This document shows, piece by piece, positions 54,926 to 64,000 of a stretch of 64,000 bases of DNA. The position numbers and the translations under genes were made by a program. This DNA is from Micavibrio sp. (lineage in GTDB: Bacteria > Pseudomonadota > Alphaproteobacteria > Micavibrionales > Micavibrionaceae), in the NCBI GenBank assembly GCA_012960155.1, contig DUBU01000013.1, forward strand, positions 65,377 through 129,376, read 5' to 3'. How positions within the stretch are numbered: the stretch's first letter is position 1; each line of letters starts with the position of its first letter. The notes under the pieces are model-generated. The model was given only the letters and a program-made list of their open reading frames with translations, was not told the DNA's origin and searched no databases.

Positions 54926-56836
54926 ATGTGTGGCATTGCCGGAATTATAGGTCCACATATAGGGACTGCAGATACTCAGCTTGTTGAAAAAATGACGGCT
55001 GTTCTTGCGCACCGCGGCCCTGACGGTGATGGGTTTGCACATGGCGAACGTTTTGCTTTCGGTCATAGACGGCTCTCGATTATTGACATTGAGCAGGGTG
55101 CGCAGCCAATGCTGTCTGCTGATGACCGTTATGTGCTGACCTATAACGGCGAAATCTATAATTACAAAGAGCTTCGTGTTGAATTAGAAGCCGAGGGCGT
55201 AAGCTTTCGAACGAATTCCGATACCGAAGTTCTTTTACAGGCGTTGATCAATTACGGCCATAAGGCAATGGACAAGCTTATAGGCATGTATGCCTTCGCA
55301 TTCCATGATAAAAAAACTGGGCGCACGTTACTGGCACGCGATGAGATGGGGGTTAAGCCTCTTTATTATACCGTACGTGATGGTAAATTGTATTTTGCTT
55401 CCGAGATAAAAGCGTTGTTACAGAACCCTGCAATTCAGGTGAAGTTAAACGCCCATGCGCAAAAACAATATATGACGTTCCAGTTTTGTTTGGAAGAGCT
55501 GACACTTTATGATGGTATCTACGCGCTGAAGCCCGCGCATTATATTGAGATAAAAGCGGCAACAGATTTAGAAAAGTCCTTAAAGCAAAAGGCTTATTGG
55601 CATCTGGATTACAATACTGATTTTTCTATGACAGAGGATAGCTGTCATGAAGAACTGGATGCGTTAATCCATGATAGCTTAAGGCTACAGCTTCGCAGTG
55701 ATGTGCCACTTGGTGCGTATTTGTCGGGTGGTATTGATTCCAGTTTTATTACTGCGATGGCCAGCGAGAACCTTGGTAAGGGTGTTGATACGTTCCACGG
55801 ACGTTTTGCGGAGGGGCTGGATTTCGATGAATCTCGTTACGCCAAAGATGTCTGCAAAATGCATAAGGCGAACTATATTGAGACAGTGCCGACGGCAGAA
55901 GACTTTGTAAATTACCTGCCGAAGATTATCTATCATATGGATGAGCCGACTGCTGGTCCGGGTGTGTTCCCGCAATATTGTGTTTCTCACAAAGCATCAG
56001 ATCATGTGAAGGTTGTTCTAGGTGGTCAGGGCGGTGACGAGATTTTTGGCGGTTATGCGCGTTATGTTGTTGCTTATCTGGAGCAAGCTTTAAAGGGCGC
56101 GATTACAAACTCGAATGAGGAAGGTAAGCATATTGTTAGCTTGGCCTCTATAGCGCCTAACCTTGGTATCCTGGAGCAGTATACGCCCATGCTGAAAAGC
56201 TTCTGGAGTAGCGGTCTGTTTGAGGGCATGGATAAGCGTTATTTCAAGCTTGTAGATCGTTCGCCAAATATCAATAAGATCATGGCGTATGAGTTGTTCG
56301 ATGATCATGCGCGTGATGAAATATTTGCAGATTTCCAGTCAGTCTTTAACGCGCCTGATACTGTGTCATACATCAATAAGATGACTAACTTTGATTTGCA
56401 CACGCTGCTGCCAGCTCTCTTGCAGATTGAAGATAGAGTCAGTATGTCCGCGTCAATTGAAACGCGTGTTCCGTTTATCGATAAGCGCATTGTCCAATTG
56501 ATGGCAGAGACTTCGCCCACGATTAAGTTTGCTGGGGGGAAGACTAAGAATGCGCTTAGAAAAGTTGCGCAGCCTGTCCTTCCAGCTTCGGTTATGGATC
56601 GCCGTGATAAGATGGGTTTCCCTGTGCCGCTTAATGAATGGATGCGCAAAGGGGTCGTGAAAGAATTTGTATCTGATATCCTGTTGTCTCAGCGAAGCCG
56701 TGAACGCGGCATGTTTGACATGATTGAGATGGAGAAGCTTATCCATGCCGAGGCCAAGTTTGGCCGAGAGCTTTGGGGCGCCTTATGTATTGAGCTTTGG
56801 CACCAGATTTTTGTCGATAAATCATTCAAGGTCTAA
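54926..56836 (+). CDS. Asparagine synthase-like glutamine amidotransferase
   Basis: The 636-residue protein begins MCGIAGIIG with nucleophile Cys2 and has a glutaminase domain (1-190) and an ATP-pyrophosphatase domain with the P-loop LSGGIDSSFITAM and GGQGGDEIFGGYARY. It adds ammonia from glutamine to a carboxylate. In polysaccharide clusters, such as WbpS of P. aeruginosa, such proteins amidate uronic acids. With a uronic-acid pathway next door, that job is more likely here than making free asparagine. Confidence 0.9.
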   Translation: MCGIAGIIGPHIGTADTQLVEKMTAVLAHRGPDGDGFAHGERFAFGHRRLSIIDIEQGAQPMLSADDRYVLTYNGEIYNYKELRVELEAEGVSFRTNSDTEVLLQALINYGHKAMDKLIGMYAFAFHDKKTGRTLLARDEMGVKPLYYTVRDGKLYFASEIKALLQNPAIQVKLNAHAQKQYMTFQFCLEELTLYDGIYALKPAHYIEIKAATDLEKSLKQKAYWHLDYNTDFSMTEDSCHEELDALIHDSLRLQLRSDVPLGAYLSGGIDSSFITAMASENLGKGVDTFHGRFAEGLDFDESRYAKDVCKMHKANYIETVPTAEDFVNYLPKIIYHMDEPTAGPGVFPQYCVSHKASDHVKVVLGGQGGDEIFGGYARYVVAYLEQALKGAITNSNEEGKHIVSLASIAPNLGILEQYTPMLKSFWSSGLFEGMDKRYFKLVDRSPNINKIMAYELFDDHARDEIFADFQSVFNAPDTVSYINKMTNFDLHTLLPALLQIEDRVSMSASIETRVPFIDKRIVQLMAETSPTIKFAGGKTKNALRKVAQPVLPASVMDRRDKMGFPVPLNEWMRKGVVKEFVSDILLSQRSRERGMFDMIEMEKLIHAEAKFGRELWGALCIELWHQIFVDKSFKV

Positions 56837-56838
56837 GG

Positions 56839-58164
56839 GTGCGGATTATGACGGCGCTCGGATTTTCTGAAAAATATAAAGATTATATTCGTGATGTAGG
56901 TGCCAGACTTTACTGGCCGGAGCCGTCACAGCAAGAGCTTCTAAATTCACTTCCAGTCTATAATGGTTCTCATGATTATACAGCTGACTGGGTCTATGTG
57001 GCTTTACCTGAATGGGCAGTCGACTTAAGTGCGGATGGCAAAGGTATCTTGGTGGATATTTCTGCGTGTAAGAACGCTAGTAACCCTGATTGGCGCGAGA
57101 CGAACTGGTGGGCTGCAGCTTTTCATTATTTAAACGGCTCTGCAGAGCGTCAAGCTGAGATTGCGTTGGGAAAGCCTCTGCATTCTTATTCGTTTCGTAT
57201 GCCGAATTCCCATGCTGACTTATATGAGTATGCGTGGTTTAACAGGATATTGTTATTTCTTCGTAGATGGGCTGCGCATGAGAATGGCATCAGTGAAGAG
57301 CAAGCTTTCCCCGTCAAGCCAGACGGAACTTTTTTGCTAACCCACGATGTGGATTATATCAAGAAGACGTTACCACTGATTATTAAGAAAAGTGTGTTTG
57401 ATGTTATGAGGTTTTTCAAATCTCTGGCATCGCTAAAAATAGGGGAAGCGTTTCAAACGGCGTTTAAAGCTATACAATTTGCGTTAACTCCGCGCCGTTA
57501 TAATCTGTTTTCTCATATTGTTGAATTAGAAAAGAGCGCAGGCTATACAAGCGTTTTTAATTTTTATCCAGGTCGAAGCGTTTCGAAAAAATCATGGCTT
57601 CTTGATCCTTCCTATTCACTAGAAGATGTAGCCGGTGCTATTGCCTATTTAGAAGAAGAGGGATGCGAGATCGGGCTTCACCCTACATATGGTTGTTGGG
57701 AGAATGGAAAGCTATATAACGAGCAAAAGGCCTTGTTAGATAAATATTTAAAGACGCCGACTGAGTCAGTGCGGCAGCACTGGCTACGTTTTTCGTGGCA
57801 AAGCACATGGGAGGCGCAAAGACTCGCTGACTTAAAGCGTGATACGACACTGCTGTGGAATGATCGTCCTGGTTTTCGAAATAGTACCGCCTTGTGGTTC
57901 TCTCCTCTTGATGATGGAGAGGTTATGGATGGTTTTCAGGCTTTACCAACGGCCATAATGGATTCACATTTCTTTGATTATACTACTGCTGATGAACAAA
58001 CGCAGTTTGCGAGATTGAAGCATTATTTGGATGAAGTCCGATTTGTGGGTGGTGAGATTGCTATAGTCTGGCATCACCGCGTATTCCATCCTGAAACAGG
58101 GTGGGGCGGGCTGTATGAAAAGCTATTGAATTATATTAAACTGGCAGATGATGAAAAAAGATAA
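56839..58164 (+). CDS. NodB-like polysaccharide deacetylase-fold protein
   Basis: The 441-residue protein has a C-terminal NodB-like region (about 160-425): the LLTHDVDYIKK motif with the catalytic Asp and Asp metal-binding pair, and EIGLHPTYGCWENG, where H is a metal ligand. An N-terminal domain of about 150 residues has no clear match. NodB enzymes remove N- or O-acetyl groups from glycans; some cluster members are thought to act on sugar chains in the periplasm, but no signal peptide is seen here. GTG start. It overlaps the next gene by 17 bp. Confidence 0.75.
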   Translation: MRIMTALGFSEKYKDYIRDVGARLYWPEPSQQELLNSLPVYNGSHDYTADWVYVALPEWAVDLSADGKGILVDISACKNASNPDWRETNWWAAAFHYLNGSAERQAEIALGKPLHSYSFRMPNSHADLYEYAWFNRILLFLRRWAAHENGISEEQAFPVKPDGTFLLTHDVDYIKKTLPLIIKKSVFDVMRFFKSLASLKIGEAFQTAFKAIQFALTPRRYNLFSHIVELEKSAGYTSVFNFYPGRSVSKKSWLLDPSYSLEDVAGAIAYLEEEGCEIGLHPTYGCWENGKLYNEQKALLDKYLKTPTESVRQHWLRFSWQSTWEAQRLADLKRDTTLLWNDRPGFRNSTALWFSPLDDGEVMDGFQALPTAIMDSHFFDYTTADEQTQFARLKHYLDEVRFVGGEIAIVWHHRVFHPETGWGGLYEKLLNYIKLADDEKR

Positions 58165-59701
58165 CCCTTATGCTCCGGAAATATATGCGAACTTGCCGCG
58201 TATACTGTCTCTTTTTGATCCTGATCGCTTAAGCCCGTGTTATGGCGTTGGCGATAGGGATTATTGGGGCTGGAAAACAAAGGATTTCATAAATGGTACT
58301 TATCAAGGGGCGGCTCACGGCTTAGCGCTGCTCTTGAAGCATGATTTGCTTCCCGATTTTTTGGGGCGAGAGCAAACACTAGAGCTTATAGGTGCGATTT
58401 TTAAGGGTACAGCTGCAATAACTAGAAAAGACGGTAGTCTTGAAGAAGCGTATCCGTATGAGAAATCATTCTGTGTGACCTCGTTGGTCGCTTATGACCT
58501 TGCTGCGGCTTTGCTAGAGCTAAAGGATGAATTGTCTAAAGAGCTGCTCGAGTCGCACCTTTCTGTGATCAGGCCTTTGATTGAGTTTACAATCGAGAGT
58601 GACGAACAGCATGGGATTATTTCTAACCATCTAGCGTCTGCGCTAGCGGCTTTGGTGCTATGGGAGAAGCTGACAGGGCATAGGTTTGGTAAGGCAGCTA
58701 AGCTATTGCAGATCATTACTGATCATCAGTCCGAAGAAGGATGGTTTTCTGAATATGACGGTGCGGATATCGGTTACCAGACATTAGCGACCAGCTATTT
58801 GGCAGCTTATGATCAGGGCGTGGGTGGGAATGGTCTTGATTCTGAAATAGAAAGATCTCTTAGCTTTTTGAAATACTTTGTTCATCCTGATGGAAGCTTG
58901 GGTGGAGTTTACGGAGAACGGAATACCGAGTTTTACTACCCTGATGGGTTTGAGTATTACGCAACCAGATTCGCAGACGCTAGTGCGATCGCTTCATTTA
59001 TGCGTGACAGTATACGTGACAAGTCTTGCGTGACCTTGTCTGCAATTGACGCGCCTAATTTAATTCCCATGTTCAATAGTTATTGCCGTGCAGCGGTTTA
59101 TGCAAAAGCGATGAAGGATGCAGAGGCTTTGCCTGCGATACGTGGCGACACTGTCATGAAGAATTTTGATAAGGCGGGATTGATTGTTATGAATACTACC
59201 GATTTCTATGCAGTGTTCTCTTCTAAAAAGGGTGGGGCAGGCGTTGTGTTTGATAAGCAATCAAATGTGATGCGTCAGGACTATGGTCCCCTTTATGAGG
59301 ATGAACGTGGTCGACAATATACGACACAGGGTCATGATAGTGAGGCGCTGGTATCTATCGATGAGATTAATAGCCAACTTTGTATCAAGACGCCGTTGCA
59401 AGAATATAAAAAGATGCACCCAACTCCGCTACAATACATTGTTCTGAGATGCATGAATGTAAGCGTTATGCGGTTTGAGTTCTTTAATGAGCTTATTAAA
59501 AAGATCCTTGTTAAGTATGTTATTAAAGGGCGGAAAAATACGGTGGGATACAACAAGCGTGCTATCAGCTTCGGCGATGAGAAAATAGATATTATAGATG
59601 AGCTGGAACTTGCAGATGGTACTGCCTTAAAGTTGAAGTGTCGTGAGAATGTAAAGTTCTATGCTATTCACATGGCTAGCCAAGGGTATTGGAAACGCTA
59701 G
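58148..59701 (+). CDS. Predicted alpha/alpha-toroid carbohydrate-active protein
   Basis: The 517-residue protein looks like an (alpha/alpha) barrel: repeated helices with Gly turns (FINGTYQGAAHGLALLLKH, ISNHLASALAALVLWEKLTG, LATSYLAAYDQGVGG) and aromatic, acidic loops (HPDGSLGGVYGERNTEFYYP). The C-terminal third is strand-rich. This two-part form is like heparinase II/III or polysaccharide lyases, or terpenoid-cyclase toroids, but no clear catalytic set is recognised. It overlaps the NodB-like gene by 17 bp, and the two probably work on the same glycan. Its stop overlaps the convergent aminotransferase gene by 4 bp. Confidence 0.55.
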   Translation: MMKKDNPYAPEIYANLPRILSLFDPDRLSPCYGVGDRDYWGWKTKDFINGTYQGAAHGLALLLKHDLLPDFLGREQTLELIGAIFKGTAAITRKDGSLEEAYPYEKSFCVTSLVAYDLAAALLELKDELSKELLESHLSVIRPLIEFTIESDEQHGIISNHLASALAALVLWEKLTGHRFGKAAKLLQIITDHQSEEGWFSEYDGADIGYQTLATSYLAAYDQGVGGNGLDSEIERSLSFLKYFVHPDGSLGGVYGERNTEFYYPDGFEYYATRFADASAIASFMRDSIRDKSCVTLSAIDAPNLIPMFNSYCRAAVYAKAMKDAEALPAIRGDTVMKNFDKAGLIVMNTTDFYAVFSSKKGGAGVVFDKQSNVMRQDYGPLYEDERGRQYTTQGHDSEALVSIDEINSQLCIKTPLQEYKKMHPTPLQYIVLRCMNVSVMRFEFFNELIKKILVKYVIKGRKNTVGYNKRAISFGDEKIDIIDELELADGTALKLKCRENVKFYAIHMASQGYWKR

Positions 59702-60975
59702 GGCTGTTTAAAATCGTCCATAGCTTTGCTAAATGCTTTTTCAAATTTTGAAAGTCTTGCTTCCATTGTTTTGACTATATTCAGATCCAAATTTTCAGCC
59801 AGAGTAAGTGGTAGGTTGATAACCAACTCTGCGTGCTTTAGAGCGTTGGGGCATGACGGGTATTTCAGAGCTTTGTAGCAGGCCATATCTGGGATGCTGT
59901 AGTCAACAATCTCACCAATCTCGAAACCGCTTTTGGCCAGAGCTTTTATGATATGTCGCTTTAAGTCGATATTTGCGCATAGTACAGGGTAATGGCTCCA
60001 GCTATAGCCAGGGTGGTATTCGGGTGGCGTTAAATTACTGTAGGCTTCTAATAAATCGCTGTAACGTTGGGCGATATGTTGTCTGTATGCTATACGCTGA
60101 TTATATTTTTCGAGTGATTTTAATCCAATGTTTGCTTCAAAGCCGCACATAGCGCCTTTGTAATCTTGTGGCAGAGTTATTTCATCTTCGTTGTAGTAGT
60201 CGGTTTGGGAAGATAGAAGTTTGGTGTTTTTTTGAAGCCAATGTAGCAGGTCGTAAAATAGAGGTTTAAAGGCGAAGTATGCTGCTAGCGTGTATATGCG
60301 GGCAATTACAGACTGCAAGACCATGTTCGGTTTTGATGTGCCGCCTTGTAGATCGGCGTTATGTAGTTCTCTAACTTTGGCGGCGATTTTATCATCAATG
60401 ATCGTGATCATCCCGCCTTTAACGCTATTGGCGAGCTTAGAAATGTTCATGCCAAATAAGGCGCCATCGCCGTAATGGGCGGCCGTTGTACCGTTGTCAT
60501 CTTTGCAGAAAAAACCATGAGCGCAGTCTTGAAGAACAAAAATATCCGGGTAATGCTGCTTGGTATATTCATATAGCTCTTGTGCGTCTTCAGTTATACC
60601 GAATAGATGTGTGGGCACTATCATAGCGATTTGAGGGCCATGTTCCTTCAGGATATCAAAGTATGCTTGATTGGAAGGTTGCAGTTTATCTACTTCATTA
60701 TCCAAAAATATGGGTGTGTAGCCAGCTTCTACGACGGCATGGGCAACAACCACGCAGCTATAGGCGGGTATCACAACATATTTTCCTGTCCCGTCACCAA
60801 GCGCTTTTAGAAGATAGTAAAGCCCACTTCTGCCATAGCGGAAGGCAATAGCGTTCTGGTGCTGCGTTCTTAAGCAAAATGCATATTCTAGCTTCACTAC
60901 ATTATTAGATGATGCCGGAAGCATTGTGCTCAGGCATTCTTGAATGTTGTAGTTTGGTGAAAGTCTAGGGATCAT
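59698..60975 (-). CDS. DegT/DnrJ-family PLP protein
   Basis: The 425-residue protein has an AT-I PLP fold: FRYGRSGLYYLLKALGDGTG, PAYSCVVVAHAVVEAGY, FLQDCAHGFFC-type, and GALFGMNISKLANSVKGGMI where a Lys is the likely Schiff base. Sequence is more distant from WbpE than the enzyme at 52978, and it is the only minus-strand gene in this part. It may be a sugar aminotransferase for a second amino sugar. Confidence 0.8.
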   Translation of the reverse strand: MIPRLSPNYNIQECLSTMLPASSNNVVKLEYAFCLRTQHQNAIAFRYGRSGLYYLLKALGDGTGKYVVIPAYSCVVVAHAVVEAGYTPIFLDNEVDKLQPSNQAYFDILKEHGPQIAMIVPTHLFGITEDAQELYEYTKQHYPDIFVLQDCAHGFFCKDDNGTTAAHYGDGALFGMNISKLANSVKGGMITIIDDKIAAKVRELHNADLQGGTSKPNMVLQSVIARIYTLAAYFAFKPLFYDLLHWLQKNTKLLSSQTDYYNEDEITLPQDYKGAMCGFEANIGLKSLEKYNQRIAYRQHIAQRYSDLLEAYSNLTPPEYHPGYSWSHYPVLCANIDLKRHIIKALAKSGFEIGEIVDYSIPDMACYKALKYPSCPNALKHAELVINLPLTLAENLDLNIVKTMEARLSKFEKAFSKAMDDFKQP

Positions 60976-61104
60976 TTTGCGAGTTATTTTTAATTATCTT
61001 AGTATATGTAAGGATAACATACTTAACCTGATCAGATTAAAATTCCATACTCCTTTTTATGCTGTTAGTTTGGCTAATGCATCTATTAACTTATTTAAAT
61101 TAAC

Positions 61105-62622
61105 ATGAACAAAATTTTGATACTCTCGGGGGCAGGAAAGCCGGCTATAAGTGCGTGTAATATTTATACAGAGCGCTTAGGGAACGTTTATGATCTAGTA
61201 ATAGTTGAAGAGCGTATTCCATTTAGCAGCATAATTACTTTCATTAAGAAGAAGCTAAAAAAAGAGGGCATGTTTTATGTGCTTAACTTTATTTTTCTAC
61301 GTTTTTTTAAAATGCTGTTTTTATCAGATCGTGAAGTTAATAGAACTTATAAACCGAGCCTTGTAACTGACTCCATTAATTCTAATCGAGTGTGTCAGCT
61401 ATTAGAAGAAGGCGACTATGATTTTTTGATCACTAATGCGTGCTCAATCTTAAAGCCGGAAACAATCAAATGCAGTAAGTCTAAGATATTCAACTTGCAT
61501 AATGGTATTAACCCCAAATATAGAGGGACGGGTAACTTTTGGGCATACTATAATAAAGATTATGAGTGTGTAGGCACTACTGTTCATTATCTTGATGAGG
61601 GCGTAGATACCGGAGAGGTTATTTCCATACTCCCTGACGACGGCACTATTTTAAGAAACTCTTTTGCTGATATAGATATTCATGCTTTTGAAATGGGAGC
61701 CAGAGAAATTTGTAATATCATCAATGGTAAGGAACCCTTTGGTGTGGGCACAAATTTCATGGGACTTGAGAGTAAGTGCTATACTTACCCAGGTTTCACT
61801 GATTTTATTAGGTCTAAGAAAAATTTCGAAAAATATAAAAGTGAGATTATGAATAAAGAAGATGTATGGCATCAGTCATTTGTTGAAAAAGCAGTAAACA
61901 AACATGGAGATACATTAGAGCAGCAGCATTGGAGTGATAAAGATATTGTCTCTTGGCATGATAATCTAATTCTCTCCCGTGTAAACGAAATGCCTGCGCA
62001 AGCTATACTTGATATCGGTTGCGGTGATGCTCGCCATGCAGATTTAATTGATGAGAAGCAGTTTTATATTGGCGTTGATTATTCTTTTGAGACGATCAAG
62101 ATCAATAAAGATGCCTCCTACAGTTCTAGTCTTAACTATGATTTTCCTGTTTCTGGAGACCTCAAAAAACTCAAATTTCTGACTAAAGATAATGTGCTTT
62201 TAATTGAAAATCGTGCTGATAATTTGCCAATTAAAGACAAATCCGTAAGCTTGATTTTAGCTATTGGGCTTTTGCAGCATCTTGGCAATACCGATATTGT
62301 ATTTAGTGAAATGTCTCGTTGCTTAAGGGGTGACGGTAAAGTACTGATCAATACTTTGCATGAATTTTCGAAGATCGAGTTGTTTGCTATTCTATGTTTA
62401 TTAGGTTGGAAGAAGGATATACGCAATCTTGTTTTTGCATTGTTCAGTAAGTCTTATGGAGAAGTCGTCAACGGTACACTTTTGGCTAGACGCTATACTA
62501 AAAAAGAGATTTTAAAATATCTGTCTGCTCATGGCATGCAGATTGATAAGATTACTTATAACGGATTGTTCGGATCTCGATTGATGGCAAGAGAGATAAT
62601 TTTGGAAGCGTCAAATGCTTGA
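61105..62622 (+). CDS. Formyltransferase-methyltransferase fusion
   Basis: The 505-residue protein has an N-terminal formyltransferase domain (about 1-240) with N130, H132 (FNLHNGINPKYRG) and D168 (LDEGVDTGEVI). A short linker leads to a SAM methyltransferase domain (about 285-500) with motif I AILDIGCGDARHA, motif region LILAIGLLQHLG and RRYTKKEILKYLSAHGM. No common fusion of these two is known to me. It may both formylate and methylate one sugar. It overlaps the next gene by 8 bp. Confidence 0.85.
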   Translation: MNKILILSGAGKPAISACNIYTERLGNVYDLVIVEERIPFSSIITFIKKKLKKEGMFYVLNFIFLRFFKMLFLSDREVNRTYKPSLVTDSINSNRVCQLLEEGDYDFLITNACSILKPETIKCSKSKIFNLHNGINPKYRGTGNFWAYYNKDYECVGTTVHYLDEGVDTGEVISILPDDGTILRNSFADIDIHAFEMGAREICNIINGKEPFGVGTNFMGLESKCYTYPGFTDFIRSKKNFEKYKSEIMNKEDVWHQSFVEKAVNKHGDTLEQQHWSDKDIVSWHDNLILSRVNEMPAQAILDIGCGDARHADLIDEKQFYIGVDYSFETIKINKDASYSSSLNYDFPVSGDLKKLKFLTKDNVLLIENRADNLPIKDKSVSLILAIGLLQHLGNTDIVFSEMSRCLRGDGKVLINTLHEFSKIELFAILCLLGWKKDIRNLVFALFSKSYGEVVNGTLLARRYTKKEILKYLSAHGMQIDKITYNGLFGSRLMAREIILEASNA

Positions 62623-63553
62623 GTTTTCGGCTTATCAAGACCCTCGCTTACTAAAGGTTTTGGAAGAGGTTTATAAAATTAAGAGAGTTGAGCTTTTTGA
62701 TACAGACGTATTGAATACAGCAACAAGCTTTTATCGGTCTTGTATCAAGAAAGGTGATATCTTTAATACACCTTTCGGTTTTTATTATACACCAACTATA
62801 CAGCAGGGTCAGGAAGTGGCTTTTGCAGACGGCCTTCATGCATTTTCAAAAACGCATAATACTAATATCAGGATCAAATCGTTTATAGCGCTTGATGGTG
62901 TGGCCCACCAAGTCTGTGCAAACAATCCGATTATAGATCTGCGGGCAGCCCCTGATTATTCTAAGAACCATAAGCAGAACATTAAACGCAACACAAATAA
63001 GTGTGCGCGGAACGGCATTGAGATTTTACGCTCCGATAGTCTTGAGGATCTACGCAAGTTTTATAATAACGTGCTGAGCGTTATGTATGTCGATAAGCAT
63101 AAGATGATTTTTCAGCCATGGTCACTTTATCAGAAGCTTTTCGAAGCAGGATTTTTCGAGTTCTTTATAGCTAAGAAAGACGATGAAATCTTAGGTGGGC
63201 TTTTGTGTATTAAAGATAACAAGCTGCTTCATTATAATTGGGGCGCTAGCCTGAATTATCAGAATATTGCTTTGGGCACAGTGCTAATCAATCATGCAGT
63301 AGAGTATGCGCGCGAGAACGGTTATGCCTATTTTGATCTCGGTGCGACGGCTTTGTCAGATCATGATCTTCATGATTTCAAGATGAAATGGGGCGGGACT
63401 AATCATCTGGTTTATGAACACTATACGCTAACAAAGCCTGATCATATTGATTTGAATAATAGTTATCAATTCGCGCGTAATATATACGCCTTATTCCCTA
63501 AGCCGTTCTTAAGATGGCTTATGCCAAGGGTTATTCCTTGGTTGGTTCAGTAG
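62615..63553 (+). CDS. FemAB/GNAT-like acyltransferase
   Basis: The 312-residue protein is of the FemAB-type double-GNAT fold: RFYNNVLSVMYVDKHKM-like segment, GGLLCIKDNKLLHYNWGASL and YFDLGATALSDHDLHDFKMK, the last being typical of 'FDFGRS..FKxKWG' in BioF2/FemAB polysaccharide acetyltransferases. It may acylate an amino sugar. It is coupled to the fusion gene before it and to the flippase after it. Confidence 0.8.
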   Translation: MLEFSAYQDPRLLKVLEEVYKIKRVELFDTDVLNTATSFYRSCIKKGDIFNTPFGFYYTPTIQQGQEVAFADGLHAFSKTHNTNIRIKSFIALDGVAHQVCANNPIIDLRAAPDYSKNHKQNIKRNTNKCARNGIEILRSDSLEDLRKFYNNVLSVMYVDKHKMIFQPWSLYQKLFEAGFFEFFIAKKDDEILGGLLCIKDNKLLHYNWGASLNYQNIALGTVLINHAVEYARENGYAYFDLGATALSDHDLHDFKMKWGGTNHLVYEHYTLTKPDHIDLNNSYQFARNIYALFPKPFLRWLMPRVIPWLVQ

Positions 63554-63560
63554 GGTGGTC

Positions 63561-64000
63561 ATGTATAAAAAGCTTTTTCAAGACTCTACTATTTATGGGC
63601 TTGGCGCGATTTTAATTAAGTCGCTCGCCTTTTTTACTCTACCAATTTACACCCGCATTTTTACACCAGAAGAATTTGGTGTGATCGAAATGTTTACCAC
63701 CATTGGTAGCCTTATCTCTATAATCATGACGATGGGGCTGGATAGTGCTCAAAGCTATTATTTCATGGAAGCCAAAAATAAGGCTACGCATAAGATTGAG
63801 GAGATCACGACGTCAATATTAGGCTTGCGCATGGGGATTGGCGTTTGCGTTATCGGCTTGGTTGGTGCGCTTGCGCCATTTGTTCTGGATTTTGCGTTTA
63901 ATACAGAGATACCAAAGCTATATTTGTTTCTTGTGTCGCTATCGATTTTCTTTGCCAATCTGATTTCCCAAAGCCTTGAAGTTTTTCGCCTGATATATAA
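63561..64000 (+). CDS. Wzx-like polysaccharide flippase, 3' part missing
   Basis: The first 146 codons are visible. The protein begins MYKKLFQDSTIYGLGAILIK and has the typical N-terminus of the polysaccharide transporter (PST/Wzx) family: 'LPIYTRIFTPEEFGVIEMF', followed by several membrane segments (about 8-28, 38-60, 85-108, 118-140). Such proteins flip lipid-linked repeat units across the inner membrane. The gene continues beyond the right edge. Confidence 0.88.
   Translation, partial: MYKKLFQDSTIYGLGAILIKSLAFFTLPIYTRIFTPEEFGVIEMFTTIGSLISIIMTMGLDSAQSYYFMEAKNKATHKIEEITTSILGLRMGIGVCVIGLVGALAPFVLDFAFNTEIPKLYLFLVSLSIFFANLISQSLEVFRLIY

Overview
The window is a bacterial chromosome segment of moderate GC with a lower-GC island inside it. 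The gene set points to the Alphaproteobacteria: a CpdR-type response regulator, a UPF0262 protein, DUF1328 and DUF883 stress proteins, promoters of the EcfG (general stress response) type, a NodT-family outer-membrane lipoprotein, and the infA-maf-RNase E/G order. Species or genus cannot be read from the sequence. A System II (ResB/CcsA) cytochrome c maturation cluster is unusual for that class.

Layout. Positions 1-5.7 kb form a stress and signalling block: DUF883 and YqjE-like membrane proteins, an OmpR-type regulator, an ECF sigma factor, a CHASE3-PAS hybrid kinase, DUF1328, an OmpA-like protein and an orphan anti-sigma-like domain. Three genes here carry exact GGAAC-N16-CGTT promoters, so they look like one regulon. 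Next are a soluble chemoreceptor with two near-identical PAS domains (5.8-7.3 kb) and a tripartite RND efflux operon (7.6-13.2 kb), which ends in a translationally coupled HEPN-like gene.

Positions 13684-19646 hold a 6-kb integrated island. It sits in the 3' end of a tRNA-Val gene, is bounded by a 25/26-bp direct repeat, and has TTGCCCC repeats near both ends that look like integrase arm sites. It carries a P4-type integrase, an AlpA-like protein, small DNA-binding proteins, a HUH replication protein and several unknown cargo genes.

Positions 19.7-48 kb are mostly housekeeping: cpdR, glucokinase, a glycosyltransferase, rluD, a leucine-type amino-acid dehydrogenase, a YjbH-like outer-membrane protein, a CckA-like hybrid kinase with a CheY-like partner, infA-maf-RNase E/G, tRNA-Phe, recQ, the ResB/CcsA/TlpA cluster, glpK-glpD-UPF0262, an M3 peptidase, and murA-dcd. 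The 534-bp gap between rluD and the dehydrogenase contains a perfect 22-bp palindrome and a strong terminator with no ordinary gene before it.

Positions 48.1-64 kb are a surface-polysaccharide cluster that runs off the right edge. A WbpA/WbpB/WbpE-like set should make a UDP-2-acetamido-3-amino uronic acid. Where a WbpD-type acetyltransferase would be expected there is instead a formyltransferase fused to ankyrin repeats, which suggests a 3-formamido uronic acid. AsnB-like, GT2, NodB-like, toroid-like, aminotransferase, formyltransferase-methyltransferase fusion, FemAB/GNAT and Wzx-like genes follow. This cluster and the tRNA-Val island are the most promising places for undescribed biology.
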